Assembly: GCF_013403915.1 (NCBI RefSeq)
Contig: NZ_JABFDI010000014.1
Coordinates: forward strand, 1-64,000
DNA from: Winogradskyella pacifica
GTDB taxonomy: Bacteria > Bacteroidota > Bacteroidia > Flavobacteriales > Flavobacteriaceae
Reading direction: 5' to 3'
Length of the DNA stretch: 64,000 nt
Made by a program: the position numbers and the translations under genes. The notes beneath the pieces are model-generated. The model searched no databases. It had not been told where the DNA came from and was given only the letters and a program-made list of their open reading frames with translations. Positions 53,219 through 63,280 of the stretch are shown one piece after another. How positions within the stretch are numbered: the first letter of the stretch is position 1; each line of letters starts with the position of its first letter.

Positions 53219-54784
53219 ATGACATTAAAAACGTTTTTATTAGCTTGTTTATGTCTGTCTGTATGTAGTGGGTATGCCCAAGCCAAAACGGATAGTATTG
53301 TAAATAAATCGTCAAAAGTAATTCCGACCAAAGGTTCAGTTATTGATGGTAAACTCTTTAAGCCTGGTGAAAAAATAAAGCCCGTTGTAGATACTTTAGG
53401 TGTTAAAAACCTTAAAGATTTACATGAGGTTGCAGAGCTCGATAAGAAGTGGCTAGAAGAACTGTACAGTAACTCACTTTTTGATACGATATACAAATCG
53501 GTTAGAGAACTAGATTATGAGCCTGTAGATTATCCTGAGTTGTCTACAGATACATTAAAAGCAAGGTTGGAAAGGCTTAATGCCAGAACACCCTTTAATG
53601 TAGAATACAACACATCTTTAGAAAGTGTAATTAAAAGTTACCTTAAACATAGACGTAATTCGATAGAGCGTTTAATGGGATTAAGTCATTTTTATTTTCC
53701 GATGTTTGAGCAAGAGTTTGACAATCAGAATATTCCGTTAGAAATGAAATATTTGGCGATTGTAGAATCGGCTTTAAAACCGAGAGCGCGTTCGCGAGTT
53801 GGTGCCACTGGTCTTTGGCAATTTATGTACGGCACCGGAAAAGAGCACGATTTAGATGTCAGCAGTTATGTAGATGACAGAAGTGATCCTATAAAAGCTA
53901 CAAAAGCGGCAGGAGAATATTTGAATAGAATGTATCGTATTTTTGGAGATTGGGATTTGTCATTAGCAGCATATAATTCTGGCCCTGGTAATGTAAATAA
54001 AGCAATTAGACGTTCTGGAGGTTCTAAAAATTATTGGAATATTAGAACAAATTTACCTAGAGAAACCGCTGGTTATGTACCGGCGTTTTTAGCTACCATG
54101 TATATTTTTGAATACGCAAAGGAACATGGCTTTCAACCTGAGCGTCCAGATTTTCAACTTATACAAACCGATACCGTTCATGTAAAACAAATGATTTCGT
54201 TACATCATGTATCTGAAGCAACTGGTATAAAAATTGAAGAATTACAGTTTTTAAATCCATCTTATAAATTAGATATCATTCCAAAGGTTGAAGGTAAAAT
54301 ATATAGTTTACGATTGCCTCGCAAAGCAATTGGTACATTTGTAACTAATGAAGATAAAATCTATGCTTTTGCAAATGCTGAATTTGAAAAACGAGAAAAA
54401 CAATTACCAGAATTAGCTAACGCTAGCGCAAACTCTGAAATACGCTATCGTGTTCAAAACGGAGATTACCTTGGTAAAATTGCTAGAAAGTATGGAGTAC
54501 GAGTAAGCCAATTAAAGCAATGGAATAATTTAAGGGGTAACGATCTAAAAATAGGACAACGCTTAACCATTTTCTCTAAGAACCATGGGGTTTCTAGTAG
54601 TTCTACATCCACTAAAAAAGTAATAAATTCTGCAGGAAAGCAAACCTATAAAGTAAAGTCAGGAGATTCACTTTGGACTATTGCTCAAAAGTTTTCTGGA
54701 GTTTCTGTTCAGAATATTAAAGATTGGAACGATATTAGTAGTAATAAACTCAAAATAGGAATGACACTAATTGTGTCTAAATAG
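53219..54784 (+). CDS. MltD-like lytic transglycosylase with two LysM domains
   Basis: A 521-residue secreted murein hydrolase. Signal peptide (MTLKTFLLACLCLSVCSGYAQ), an SLT-type transglycosylase domain with catalytic Glu183 (AIVESALKPRARSRVGATGLWQ) and the AAYNSGPGNV motif, then two LysM repeats (about 405-450, YRVQNGDYLGKIARKYG; and 470-520, YKVKSGDSLWTIAQKF). It cleaves peptidoglycan glycan strands. It is followed by a DUF4837 lipoprotein 24 bases away. Confidence 0.93.
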   Translation: MTLKTFLLACLCLSVCSGYAQAKTDSIVNKSSKVIPTKGSVIDGKLFKPGEKIKPVVDTLGVKNLKDLHEVAELDKKWLEELYSNSLFDTIYKSVRELDYEPVDYPELSTDTLKARLERLNARTPFNVEYNTSLESVIKSYLKHRRNSIERLMGLSHFYFPMFEQEFDNQNIPLEMKYLAIVESALKPRARSRVGATGLWQFMYGTGKEHDLDVSSYVDDRSDPIKATKAAGEYLNRMYRIFGDWDLSLAAYNSGPGNVNKAIRRSGGSKNYWNIRTNLPRETAGYVPAFLATMYIFEYAKEHGFQPERPDFQLIQTDTVHVKQMISLHHVSEATGIKIEELQFLNPSYKLDIIPKVEGKIYSLRLPRKAIGTFVTNEDKIYAFANAEFEKREKQLPELANASANSEIRYRVQNGDYLGKIARKYGVRVSQLKQWNNLRGNDLKIGQRLTIFSKNHGVSSSSTSTKKVINSAGKQTYKVKSGDSLWTIAQKFSGVSVQNIKDWNDISSNKLKIGMTLIVSK

Positions 54785-54807
54785 TAAACCAACAAAAAAC
54801 AAAACTT

Positions 54808-55788
54808 ATGAAAGCGCTTTACACTGTATTATTTTGTATGTTGTTATTGGCATGCGGAGATAAAAAGGTAGAAGATAATACTACTTATTTGCCAGCTTCT
54901 AATGGAAATTTAAATACAATCTCTATTGTAGCAGATAACATGGTTTGGGAAGGAGAAGTGGGAGAAAAGATCCGAAATATATTTGCTGCTCCTTTAAATG
55001 GTTTGCCAACAGAAGAACCAATTTTTAACATGAGACAAATTCCAACTCAGGTTTTTGATGGTTTTGCTGCGCGAAGTAGAATTGTACTTAAAATTGAAAA
55101 AGGGAATATTGAGGCCACCACTAAAATTGTACATGAAGCTTTTGCTAAACCGCAAACGGTTGCTGTAGTAGGTGGTAAATCGGATAAAGATATCATTGCA
55201 CAATTAGAAGAGAATAAAGCCAAAATCATTGATGCATTTACTAAAGAAGAAGTAAAGGAGAAGCAACGACGTATTAAGTTATCGTTGTTAGATGATACGG
55301 TTATGGAGAACAAATTGGGTATTACAATTAATATGCCTTCGGCCTACAGAATAAGTAAAGCGGATGATAATTTTTTCTGGGTTCGTAAAAATCTGTCAAA
55401 TACAAAAACAATGGAGCTTATGTTTTACGAAGTACCATTTGAAACTATTTCTATCGGAGACAGTACGATTGTAGATATTGTGAAGATGCGAGATGAGATT
55501 ACGAAATCTAAAATTCCAGGTGAAGATGGTATTTATATGGCTGTTGAAGACGCTTATGCTCCATCAATGTTTAAAACCATAATAGATAATAAACCAGCTT
55601 ACGAAGTTAGAGGGATGTGGATAATGAAAGGTTTTACTATGGCAGGCCCATTTATAACGTATGCGATTGAAGATAAGATTAACAATCGTTATTTGATTGC
55701 AGATGGTTATGTTTACGCCCCATCTTTAGAGAAACGAGACTATATTTTTGAATTAGAGTCGATTATTAAATCGATAACTATAAATTAA
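54808..55788 (+). CDS. DUF4837-family lipoprotein
   Basis: A 326-residue lipoprotein (signal MKALYTVLFCMLLLAC, Cys16) of the DUF4837 family recognised by its length and layout in Bacteroidota. The function is unknown. It is probably transcribed with the transglycosylase upstream (24 bases) and ends at a strong 18-bp terminator. It may take part in cell-wall or envelope maintenance by association, an inference only. Confidence 0.78.
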   Translation: MKALYTVLFCMLLLACGDKKVEDNTTYLPASNGNLNTISIVADNMVWEGEVGEKIRNIFAAPLNGLPTEEPIFNMRQIPTQVFDGFAARSRIVLKIEKGNIEATTKIVHEAFAKPQTVAVVGGKSDKDIIAQLEENKAKIIDAFTKEEVKEKQRRIKLSLLDDTVMENKLGITINMPSAYRISKADDNFFWVRKNLSNTKTMELMFYEVPFETISIGDSTIVDIVKMRDEITKSKIPGEDGIYMAVEDAYAPSMFKTIIDNKPAYEVRGMWIMKGFTMAGPFITYAIEDKINNRYLIADGYVYAPSLEKRDYIFELESIIKSITIN

Positions 55789-55827
55789 TTTATAGAAATG
55801 TAGAATAAACTACGTTTATAATAAACT

Positions 55828-55870
55828 AAAAGAGGTCATCTAAAACATAATTTTAGATGACCTCTTTTTA
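55828..55870. terminator. Strong bidirectional terminator
   Basis: AAAAGAGGTCATCTAAAA and TTTTAGATGACCTCTTTT form an 18-bp perfect stem with a 5-base loop between convergent genes. Confidence 0.94.
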
Positions 55871-55902
55871 TTTTCAACAGATTAAAATCTACTGACTCTG
55901 TT

Positions 55903-56085
55903 TTATTTCTTCTCTTTATTCTCGGTAGATTCGTCTTTGCTAGCGTCTTTAAATTCTTTAATTCCGCTACCTAATCCCTTCATTAATTCCGGAATCTTTT
56001 TGCCACCAAACAATAAAAGAATTGCAAGACCTATGATAACCCACTGCCATGGACCAACAAATAAAGGTATAATGCTTAAACTCAT
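55903..56085 (-). CDS. tatA: Twin-arginine translocase subunit TatA
   Basis: A 60-residue TatA/TatE-type protein with one membrane helix (about 10-26), the conserved [23 protein letters not shown] amphipathic region (about 26-48) and a charged tail. TatA forms the pore that exports folded proteins. No tatB or tatC is adjacent, so the translocase subunits are scattered in this genome. Confidence 0.92.
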   Translation of the reverse strand: MSLSIIPLFVGPWQWVIIGLAILLLFGGKKIPELMKGLGSGIKEFKDASKDESTENKEKK

Positions 56086-56187
56086 AATTTTTTAATTTAG
56101 GCAGCAAAGTTAAGTAATTATAGTTTAATAATAACGTTCTTATGGCAACTTTAAGACTTTATCATAAGAGTATTTGAGTATTTTAAC

Positions 56188-56195
56188 TAATTTTG
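56188..56195 (+). promoter_or_regulatory. -7 promoter box for the M23 peptidase
   Basis: TAATTTTG (TAnnTTTG) ends five bases before the ATG at 56201, predicting a leaderless transcript and excluding an earlier in-frame start at 56174. Confidence 0.6.
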
Positions 56196-56200
56196 TTTCG

Positions 56201-57070
56201 ATGGCAACTAAGAAAAAAAAAGAAAAGAAATTCACAAAAAAGTTACTGCATAAGTACCGTTTAGTAATTCTTAACGAAGATACTTTTGAAGAGCGTTTTG
56301 CAATTAAGTTAACTCGACTTAATGTTTTTATACTATCATCACTTTCTGCCATTACACTTGTGTTTTTAACGGTTTTATTAATTGCTTTTACACCTCTAAG
56401 AGAATATATTCCTGGGTATTCTTCAGCAAAATTGAAAAAGAAAGCGACCATGCTGAACTATAAAACGGATTCATTGGTGCAAGAATTAGAATTGAACAAG
56501 CGTTACTATGCATCGATTAGAAAAGTATTAACAGGAGATGTAGCATCGTTAGATTTTAATAGAGATTCTATTATTGAAGCAGCTAAAAATGATTTAGATA
56601 TTTTACAAGTACCAACGAATAGAGAAGATTCACTTTTAAGAGAAAAAGTGGCCAAAGAAGATAAGTATAATTTGTTTGAAGTATCTGGTGATCAATCTAG
56701 TTACATTTTATTTCCACCGGTAAATGGCACCATTTCCGAAGGTTATAATTTAAAGGAAAAACACTTTGCTGTAGACGTCGTTGTGCCATTAAATACACCT
56801 GTAAAAGCAACTTCAGATGGGACTGTGATTTTTGCAGAATGGACAGTAGAAACAGGTTATGTGGTTATTATAGAACACAATAGAGAATTGATTTCGGTTT
56901 ATAAACATAATTCTGCACTCACAAAAGAGCAAGGTGATGTCGTAAAATCTGGCGAAGTTATTGCTATGTCTGGTAATGCTGGTGAGTTAACCACAGGGCC
57001 ACATCTTCATTTTGAATTGTGGAGTAAAGGTTACTCTGTAGATCCAACTAATTTTATCAATTTTGAATAA
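56201..57070 (+). CDS. M23-family (LytM-like) peptidoglycan endopeptidase
   Basis: A 289-residue protein with a basic cytosolic N-terminus (MATKKKKEKKFTKKLLHKYR), one membrane helix (about 43-67), a coiled linker and the C-terminal LytM domain with HFAVDVVVPL (His/Asp ligands) and GPHLHFELW (His-x-His). It cuts or regulates cell-wall peptides. The start is fixed by the -7 box five bases upstream. Its stop overlaps the GH3 gene start by one base, so they are coupled. Confidence 0.92.
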   Translation: MATKKKKEKKFTKKLLHKYRLVILNEDTFEERFAIKLTRLNVFILSSLSAITLVFLTVLLIAFTPLREYIPGYSSAKLKKKATMLNYKTDSLVQELELNKRYYASIRKVLTGDVASLDFNRDSIIEAAKNDLDILQVPTNREDSLLREKVAKEDKYNLFEVSGDQSSYILFPPVNGTISEGYNLKEKHFAVDVVVPLNTPVKATSDGTVIFAEWTVETGYVVIIEHNRELISVYKHNSALTKEQGDVVKSGEVIAMSGNAGELTTGPHLHFELWSKGYSVDPTNFINFE

Positions 57071-58572
57071 TGCCTTCATTTAAAGCTGCACTTTCTAAAC
57101 CGTTTGCTAAATATGTTGCAAAACGTATTCAGAAATGGTCATCTAAACCTGTTGAAACTCAACAAAAGGTTTTTGAGCATTTAATTTCTAATGCAAAACA
57201 AACCGCTTTTGGTAAGGACCATAATTTTAGTACCATATCCTCTTATGCGGATTTCCAGTCTAATGTTCCCATAAGAGATTATGAAGATTTAAAACCTTAC
57301 GTAGAACGTGTTGTCGCAGGTGAAGAAGATATCCTTTGGAAAGGTAAACCTATCTATTTTGCGAAGACTTCTGGGACAACCTCAGGTGCAAAATACATTC
57401 CAATTACAAAGGAAAGTATGCCAACGCATGTAGAAGCGGCTAGAAATGCGATTTTAATGTATATTAATGAAACAGGGAATTCTAAGTTTGTAGATGGTAA
57501 AATGATCTTTCTTCAAGGGAGTCCTATTTTGGAAGAAAAGCATGGAATAAAACTAGGAAGATTATCAGGGATTGTAGCGCATTATGTGCCTAAATATCTT
57601 CAAAAAAATAGATTACCAAGTTTAGAAACTAATTGTATTGACGATTGGGAAACTAAGGTTGAAGCCATTGTAGATGAAACTATAAATGAAGACATGAGCA
57701 TCATTTCTGGGATTCCATCTTGGGTACAAATGTATTTTGAAAAACTGGTTGAAAAGTCAGGACAGAATGTTGGTGACCTCTTTAAAAACTTCAATCTATT
57801 TATTTTCGGAGGAGTGAATTATGAACCTTACAGAGCGAAGTTTGAAAATTTAATCGGAAGAAAAGTAGATAGTATCGAACTGTATCCTGCGAGTGAAGGC
57901 TTTTTTGCATTTCAAGATAAACAAAATGAACGTGGCATGTTGCTTCAGCTAAATTCAGGTATTTTTTATGAGTTTGTAGAAGCAGAACATTTCTTTGAGG
58001 AGAATCCAAAACGCCTCACAATTGCAGATGTAAAGTTAAGCGTAAATTACGTAATGATTATTTCTTCAACAGCAGGGCTTTGGGCATACAATATTGGTGA
58101 TACAGTAGAGTTTACATCATTAAAACCGTATCGCGTGATTGTAAGTGGTAGAATAAAACATTTTATTTCAGCTTTTGGAGAACATATTATAGGGAAAGAA
58201 GTAGAGCAAGCTTTAAAGGAAGCAACTGAAGGCACTTCGATTTCAGTGAATGAATTTACGGTGGCACCTCAAATAAGTCCAGAGGAAGGCTTACCGTATC
58301 ACGAATGGTTAATTGAGTTTGAAAACGCACCTGATAACCTAGATGATTTTATCAGTGCTTTAGAGCAATCCTTACAACAACAAAATAGTTATTATTTAGA
58401 TTTGATAAAAGGTAAAGTCCTTAGACCCTTATTGGTTACAAAAATTAAAAAAGATGGATTTCAAACCTATATGAAATCGATTGGAAAATTGGGCGGTCAA
58501 AATAAAATTCCAAGACTCGCAAATGATAGAAAAATTGCAGACAGTATGCATCAACTAAAATTAATCAAATAA
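57070..58572 (+). CDS. GH3-family (acyl-adenylate/amide synthetase) protein
   Basis: A 500-residue member of the GH3 family, best known from plants, where it joins amino acids to jasmonate or auxin through an acyl-adenylate. The adenylation core motifs are visible: KTSGTTSGAKYIPITKE (about 97-113, Ser/Thr-rich phosphate loop), ELYPASEGFFAFQ (about 273) and YNIGDTVEFTS with GRIKHFISAFGEH (about 338-377). Bacterial substrates are unknown. It is translationally coupled to the M23 gene before it. Its presence in a cell-envelope cluster suggests a link to lipids or surface polymers, which is inference. Confidence 0.87.
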   Translation: MPSFKAALSKPFAKYVAKRIQKWSSKPVETQQKVFEHLISNAKQTAFGKDHNFSTISSYADFQSNVPIRDYEDLKPYVERVVAGEEDILWKGKPIYFAKTSGTTSGAKYIPITKESMPTHVEAARNAILMYINETGNSKFVDGKMIFLQGSPILEEKHGIKLGRLSGIVAHYVPKYLQKNRLPSLETNCIDDWETKVEAIVDETINEDMSIISGIPSWVQMYFEKLVEKSGQNVGDLFKNFNLFIFGGVNYEPYRAKFENLIGRKVDSIELYPASEGFFAFQDKQNERGMLLQLNSGIFYEFVEAEHFFEENPKRLTIADVKLSVNYVMIISSTAGLWAYNIGDTVEFTSLKPYRVIVSGRIKHFISAFGEHIIGKEVEQALKEATEGTSISVNEFTVAPQISPEEGLPYHEWLIEFENAPDNLDDFISALEQSLQQQNSYYLDLIKGKVLRPLLVTKIKKDGFQTYMKSIGKLGGQNKIPRLANDRKIADSMHQLKLIK

Positions 58573-58575
58573 GCC

Positions 58576-58583
58576 TATATTTG
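58576..58583 (+). promoter_or_regulatory. -7 promoter box for the following gene
   Basis: TATATTTG, a perfect box, 18 bases before the ATG at 58601. Confidence 0.6.
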
Positions 58584-58600
58584 TAGGTCAAATTAAGATT

Positions 58601-60292
58601 ATGATTACAAATAAAAAGAAACAAGGAAGAACTAGAGCTCAAGAGAGTTCTAGCGCTATAGAACGCATGTATATCACGATGAGACACCTGTTTAATCGTG
58701 GGTTTTATAAGCCTATGGGAGTTTCTGGAGAAACCTTGCGTGAAGCATTATTGTTATTACGACCAGAAATCTATGGTTCTATTGGAGAAGAAAAAGCAGA
58801 ATTAGAAGGTTTGCTTTATGTGGTAGATCGTTTACCACAAGGCATAGAAGAATGTACGTTTATAAACCTTACTAGTGATGAAGGCTACGGAAACTCACAC
58901 TTTAAAGCCATAATTCCACCAAAACGAAGACGTAATTGCTATCGTATTGATGATGAGCAAATGAATATTGAAATTACGAGAGGACGCTCTGAGATTTACG
59001 ATATATTAACGCACCTTACCTTTTTGTTTGTTGAGTCTCATAAAATTAGTAAACGTGTTATCATAGACGAAGATGGTTCTACGGTTAGAGATTGGCAAAA
59101 ATTAGAGAACGCTGTACTTTCTACAAAGAAATTAACGCAGAAAGAACGTGAAATAGCGATTACACATACGGCTAATATTTTAGGAAGAACGTTTAACGAA
59201 CTTACTGAGGCATATCCAAAATTTGCAACCGAAGATCAGCCAGAACGCTTACTACACATTGTATATTGGTTAGGTAAACTGGCTATAGAAGAAACCATTA
59301 ATAATTCTAAACGTACTATAACATTTAGTCCTGTTTTAAGAGAACGTCTAGGTCATCATATTCATGGAGAAATATGGGCAGATACTATAAAAGCAGAGTT
59401 GCATAAAAATGGATTGTTAGAACGACCAATTCATATCATTAGTGCCAATATGCATAGTGTTATGAATTCTTTATTTGCTAAAGGAGCGCTTAAAGGTGCA
59501 GATGCTAAAAAAGATATTTTTCAAACTTACGAAGCCTTAAGTGATTCTAAAAATTCGGTATTACGGAATAAAGTCGAAAAATCTGCATTGCAAAATGGGA
59601 TGATTCAAATAAATGATACGTCAGGGACGAATATAGATATTCAGATTTTTGATACTGCTAAAATCGATTTTTCTAAAACTGAGTTTAAATATCTAGAAGA
59701 GGTTAAAGAGAAGAAAGCTGTTATTTTTGTAATGGATTATGCGTTTGGAGAACAAGCTTATGAAACACTAGACGAGCTTTTAAAGCCTATACATGTAGAT
59801 GATAGGGCGATTCATTTAGATGTAAAGTCTATTTCTATTATGGGAAAAGCAGGCATCTTAGAAGGGGGTAAGGGTGATGTAATGATACCAACAGCACATA
59901 TTTTTGAAGGTACAGCAGATAACTACCCGTTTAAAAACGAGTTGAGTAAAAATGATTTATTAGACTGTGGTGTTTCTGTTTTTGAAGGTACGATGGTAAC
60001 TGTTTTGGGTACATCGCTTCAAAATAAAGAAATTTTAAAATTCTTTAAAAAATCAACATGGAACGTCATTGGTTTAGAGATGGAGGGAGCACATTATCAA
60101 AAAGCCATTCAAGCTGCATCTAGAGTTAGAGGTAGTATAAATGAAGATGTTAAAGTAAGGTACGCCTACTATGCTAGTGATAACCCTTTAGAAACAGGAG
60201 GTACTTTAGCTTCTGGAGGTTTAGGAACTTCTGGTGTTAAGCCAACATATGTTATCACAAAAAAAATTCTAGAACAAATATTTAATTCATAA
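58601..60292 (+). CDS. Conserved unknown protein (probably DUF6909) with nucleoside-phosphorylase-like C-terminus
   Basis: A 563-residue protein that I recall as a Bacteroidota-specific family (DUF6909). The N-terminal half (about 1-210) has basic and mixed alpha/beta sequence (ERMYITMRHLFNRGFYKP, IIPPKRRRNCYRI). The C-terminal half (about 350-563) contains VIFVMDYAFGEQAYE and LEMEGAHYQKAIQAA, the latter resembling the nucleoside-phosphorylase/MTA nucleosidase MEG motif. A purine or pyrimidine-related activity is possible but unproven. It lies in the surface-polysaccharide run. Confidence 0.72.
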   Translation: MITNKKKQGRTRAQESSSAIERMYITMRHLFNRGFYKPMGVSGETLREALLLLRPEIYGSIGEEKAELEGLLYVVDRLPQGIEECTFINLTSDEGYGNSHFKAIIPPKRRRNCYRIDDEQMNIEITRGRSEIYDILTHLTFLFVESHKISKRVIIDEDGSTVRDWQKLENAVLSTKKLTQKEREIAITHTANILGRTFNELTEAYPKFATEDQPERLLHIVYWLGKLAIEETINNSKRTITFSPVLRERLGHHIHGEIWADTIKAELHKNGLLERPIHIISANMHSVMNSLFAKGALKGADAKKDIFQTYEALSDSKNSVLRNKVEKSALQNGMIQINDTSGTNIDIQIFDTAKIDFSKTEFKYLEEVKEKKAVIFVMDYAFGEQAYETLDELLKPIHVDDRAIHLDVKSISIMGKAGILEGGKGDVMIPTAHIFEGTADNYPFKNELSKNDLLDCGVSVFEGTMVTVLGTSLQNKEILKFFKKSTWNVIGLEMEGAHYQKAIQAASRVRGSINEDVKVRYAYYASDNPLETGGTLASGGLGTSGVKPTYVITKKILEQIFNS

Positions 60293-60295
60293 CAC

Positions 60296-61348
60296 ATGAG
60301 TGAAAAATTACCACAGCAACCCGACAATGAAGAGGTTGATTTAGGTCAGTTATTTAATGCAATCGGTAGATTATTTGAGAAATTATTTGCTTTTATAGGG
60401 GGTATATTTAAAGGCATTCTTTCTGCTGTTATTTATGTACTAAAACCATTAATTGTATATTTTAAAATTTCTGCTGCGATTTTTATAGTTTTGGTCGTTT
60501 TAGGATTTATATATGAAAAATCAACGAAACCAATTTATTTTTCAAAAATGGTTGTTGAAGCTCATTTTGATTCAAAATATCAATTAGTTAATGATATTGA
60601 ATATTTTAATGCGTTAATTAAATCCAATAATGTTGCTGAGTTAGCACAAATCTTTGAAATGGATAGCTCTTATGCTAGTAAATTAAAGGGGTTTGAATTA
60701 GAGGCTGGTCCTGTAACTCAAAATGATTTGTTTGTCGAATATGGTGAATATGTAAAATCTATTGATACATCTTTGGTTGATCAATTAAACTATAAAGAAT
60801 ACGTTAATAATAGAGATTTATTATCGGGGAGTATATATACGATTACTGCAAAATCGAATAAACAAGATGTTTTTAAAAAGCTAAATGAAGGTTTTAGAAA
60901 GACTTTTGAAAATGATTTTGCAAAACAACAAAAGCAAATTAGAGATAGTACTGTTCATATTGATCGCTTGTCTTTAATGACAGAGTTGTCACGTTTAGAT
61001 AGTATTCAAAATACATATTTAGAAGTTTTAAAGAACGAATCAAAAAATAGGGATTTATCATTCGGACTAAATACAGGTCTTCCTATTACGGAAGAAAAAT
61101 CAATAACTAATGAGTATGATTTATTTTTAGAAGAACAGATAATTAGAAAAAACTTAAATTATTTAGATAAGAGTATCGTTGAAAAGAATAATTATTTTGA
61201 TATAGTTTCGTCTTTTGATAGGCTAGGTATTGAGGATCAAAAACTTCAAGCGCGCTACTTTATTATATTTCCAGTTTTGGGTTTATTGCTTTTCCTTTTA
61301 GGATTTTTAGCTATTAAGTTATTTAAGTATATTAAAGAATATGAGTAA
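60296..61348 (+). CDS. Chain-length-determinant-like (Wzz-type) inner-membrane protein
   Basis: A 350-residue protein with two membrane helices, one near the N-terminus (about 57-76, ISAAIFIVLVVLGFIY) and one near the C-terminus (about 320-342), enclosing a periplasmic alpha-helical region (about 90-310) with coiled-coil potential. This is the architecture of polysaccharide co-polymerase/Wzz proteins that set polymer length. Clear family motifs are weak. It overlaps rfbB by eight bases and begins three bases after the unknown gene, so it belongs to the operon. Confidence 0.7.
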   Translation: MSEKLPQQPDNEEVDLGQLFNAIGRLFEKLFAFIGGIFKGILSAVIYVLKPLIVYFKISAAIFIVLVVLGFIYEKSTKPIYFSKMVVEAHFDSKYQLVNDIEYFNALIKSNNVAELAQIFEMDSSYASKLKGFELEAGPVTQNDLFVEYGEYVKSIDTSLVDQLNYKEYVNNRDLLSGSIYTITAKSNKQDVFKKLNEGFRKTFENDFAKQQKQIRDSTVHIDRLSLMTELSRLDSIQNTYLEVLKNESKNRDLSFGLNTGLPITEEKSITNEYDLFLEEQIIRKNLNYLDKSIVEKNNYFDIVSSFDRLGIEDQKLQARYFIIFPVLGLLLFLLGFLAIKLFKYIKEYE

Positions 61349-62357
61349 AACAAAATCGATACTAATTACGGGTGGGGCAGGTTTTATCGGTTCAAATTTT
61401 ATAGTCTTTTTTTTAGAAAAGTATAAGAATATTAAAGTCGTTAATGTAGATAAGCTCACTTATGCAGGTGAGCTTTCTAATTTAACGGAACTTGAGGACA
61501 ATGCTAATTACACTTTTATTAAAGGAGATATTTGTGATACAGAACTTATAGGTGCGCTTTTTGAAACCTATAATTTTTCTGACGTTATTCATTTTGCTGC
61601 AGAATCGCATGTTGATAACTCCATTAAGCATCCAGATGCCTTTATTAATACTAATGTTTATGGGACATTCACTTTGCTAAATATAGCTAAGAACCATTGG
61701 ATGGATGCTCCTTTTGCTTTTAAAGAAGGTTGCGAGAATAATAGATTTCACCACATATCTACAGATGAAGTATACGGCACATTAGGAGATACAGGCTTGT
61801 TTACAGAAGAAACCCCTTATGCACCTAATAGCCCTTACAGTGCATCAAAAGCATCGTCTGATTTTATTGTACGAAGTTATTTTCATACATATGGTATGAA
61901 TGTGGTTACAACAAACTGCAGTAATAATTATGGGCCTAAACAGCACGACGAAAAGCTAATTCCAACTATTATTAGAAAAGCTTTAAATAATGAACCTATA
62001 CCAATTTATGGTGATGGTAAAAACATTAGAGATTGGTTGTATGTTGAAGACCATTGTAAAGGTATTGACCTGGCTTTTCAAAACGGTAAAGCAGGTGAAA
62101 CCTACAATATCGGTGGAAATAACGAACGCGACAATTTATACATAGCGCAAAAAATTTGTGATATTTTAAATGATTTGGTACCAAAGGATAGTTCATATTT
62201 TGAACAAATTACGTTTGTGAACGATCGACCAGGACATGATTTTAGATATGCTATTGATGCCTCTAAAATTGAAAATGAATTGGATTGGAAAGCAGATGAA
62301 AACTTTGAAACAGGAATTATTAAAACCATAGAGTGGTATTTAAGGAAGTATACATAG
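61341..62357 (+). CDS. rfbB: dTDP-glucose 4,6-dehydratase
   Basis: A 338-residue SDR-fold enzyme, second step of dTDP-L-rhamnose synthesis. It has the NAD-binding GGAGFIGSNF, the HFAAESHVDNS motif, STDEVYG and the catalytic YSASKAS (Tyr-x-x-x-Lys). The start ATG overlaps the preceding gene by eight bases, showing coupling. Confidence 0.96.
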   Translation: MSKTKSILITGGAGFIGSNFIVFFLEKYKNIKVVNVDKLTYAGELSNLTELEDNANYTFIKGDICDTELIGALFETYNFSDVIHFAAESHVDNSIKHPDAFINTNVYGTFTLLNIAKNHWMDAPFAFKEGCENNRFHHISTDEVYGTLGDTGLFTEETPYAPNSPYSASKASSDFIVRSYFHTYGMNVVTTNCSNNYGPKQHDEKLIPTIIRKALNNEPIPIYGDGKNIRDWLYVEDHCKGIDLAFQNGKAGETYNIGGNNERDNLYIAQKICDILNDLVPKDSSYFEQITFVNDRPGHDFRYAIDASKIENELDWKADENFETGIIKTIEWYLRKYT

Positions 62358-62415
62358 CAATGAGAACTCTATATGCCGTTTAAATACAGCTTAGCTCAAT
62401 AAAAAAATACTTAAC

Positions 62416-63279
62416 ATGAAAGGAATCGTTTTAGCAGGAGGATCTGGTACAAGGTTACATCCATTAACCTTAGCCGTAAGTAAGCAATTAATGCCTATTT
62501 ACGATAAACCGATGATTTATTATCCTATTTCTACTTTGATGTGGTCTGGTATTAATGATATCTTAATTATTTCAACACCTCAAGACTTGCCTTTATTTAA
62601 AAAGCTTTTAGGCGATGGAAAATCGTATGGCTGTAATTTTGAGTATGCCGTACAAGAATCCCCTAATGGACTTGCAGAAGCCTTTATTATTGGTGAAGCG
62701 TTTATTGGAGATGATAAGGTCGCATTGATACTTGGTGATAATATTTTTTACGGTACAGGCTTAGCTGATCTGTTGCAACAAAATAATGATCCCGATGGAG
62801 GAATCATTTATGCCTATCATGTTCACGATCCAGAACGCTATGGTGTCGTGGAGTTCGATGAGAATGATATTGCGGTTTCCATTGAAGAAAAGCCTAAAAA
62901 ACCAAAATCGAATTATGCGGTTCCTGGTATTTATTTTTACGATAATTCAGTGGTTGAAATAGCAAAAAACATTAAACCAAGTAAACGCGGAGAGCTAGAG
63001 ATTACAGATGTAAATAAGTATTATCTCAATCAAGGGAAGTTAAAAGTTAGCGTACTAGATAAAGGGACGGCTTGGTTAGATACGGGTACTTTTAAATCGT
63101 TAATGCAAGCTTCACAATTTGTTCAAGTTATCGAAGAGCGTCAAGGATTAAAAATTGGTTCGTTAGAAGAAGCTGCATATAGAATGGGTTATATCGATAA
63201 GAAACAATTTATAAAAATAGTAAAGCCATTAACTAAAAGCGGTTATGGTAAACATTTATTAAGCTTAGTATTGGAATAA
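62416..63279 (+). CDS. rfbA: Glucose-1-phosphate thymidylyltransferase
   Basis: A 287-residue nucleotidyltransferase, first step of dTDP-rhamnose synthesis (dTTP + glucose-1-P to dTDP-glucose). It has the [13 protein letters not shown] signature, YDKPMIYYP, and LGDNIFYG (about 105). It is separated by 58 bases from rfbB and by one base from rfbC. Confidence 0.96.
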   Translation: MKGIVLAGGSGTRLHPLTLAVSKQLMPIYDKPMIYYPISTLMWSGINDILIISTPQDLPLFKKLLGDGKSYGCNFEYAVQESPNGLAEAFIIGEAFIGDDKVALILGDNIFYGTGLADLLQQNNDPDGGIIYAYHVHDPERYGVVEFDENDIAVSIEEKPKKPKSNYAVPGIYFYDNSVVEIAKNIKPSKRGELEITDVNKYYLNQGKLKVSVLDKGTAWLDTGTFKSLMQASQFVQVIEERQGLKIGSLEEAAYRMGYIDKKQFIKIVKPLTKSGYGKHLLSLVLE

Positions 63280-63280
63280 A

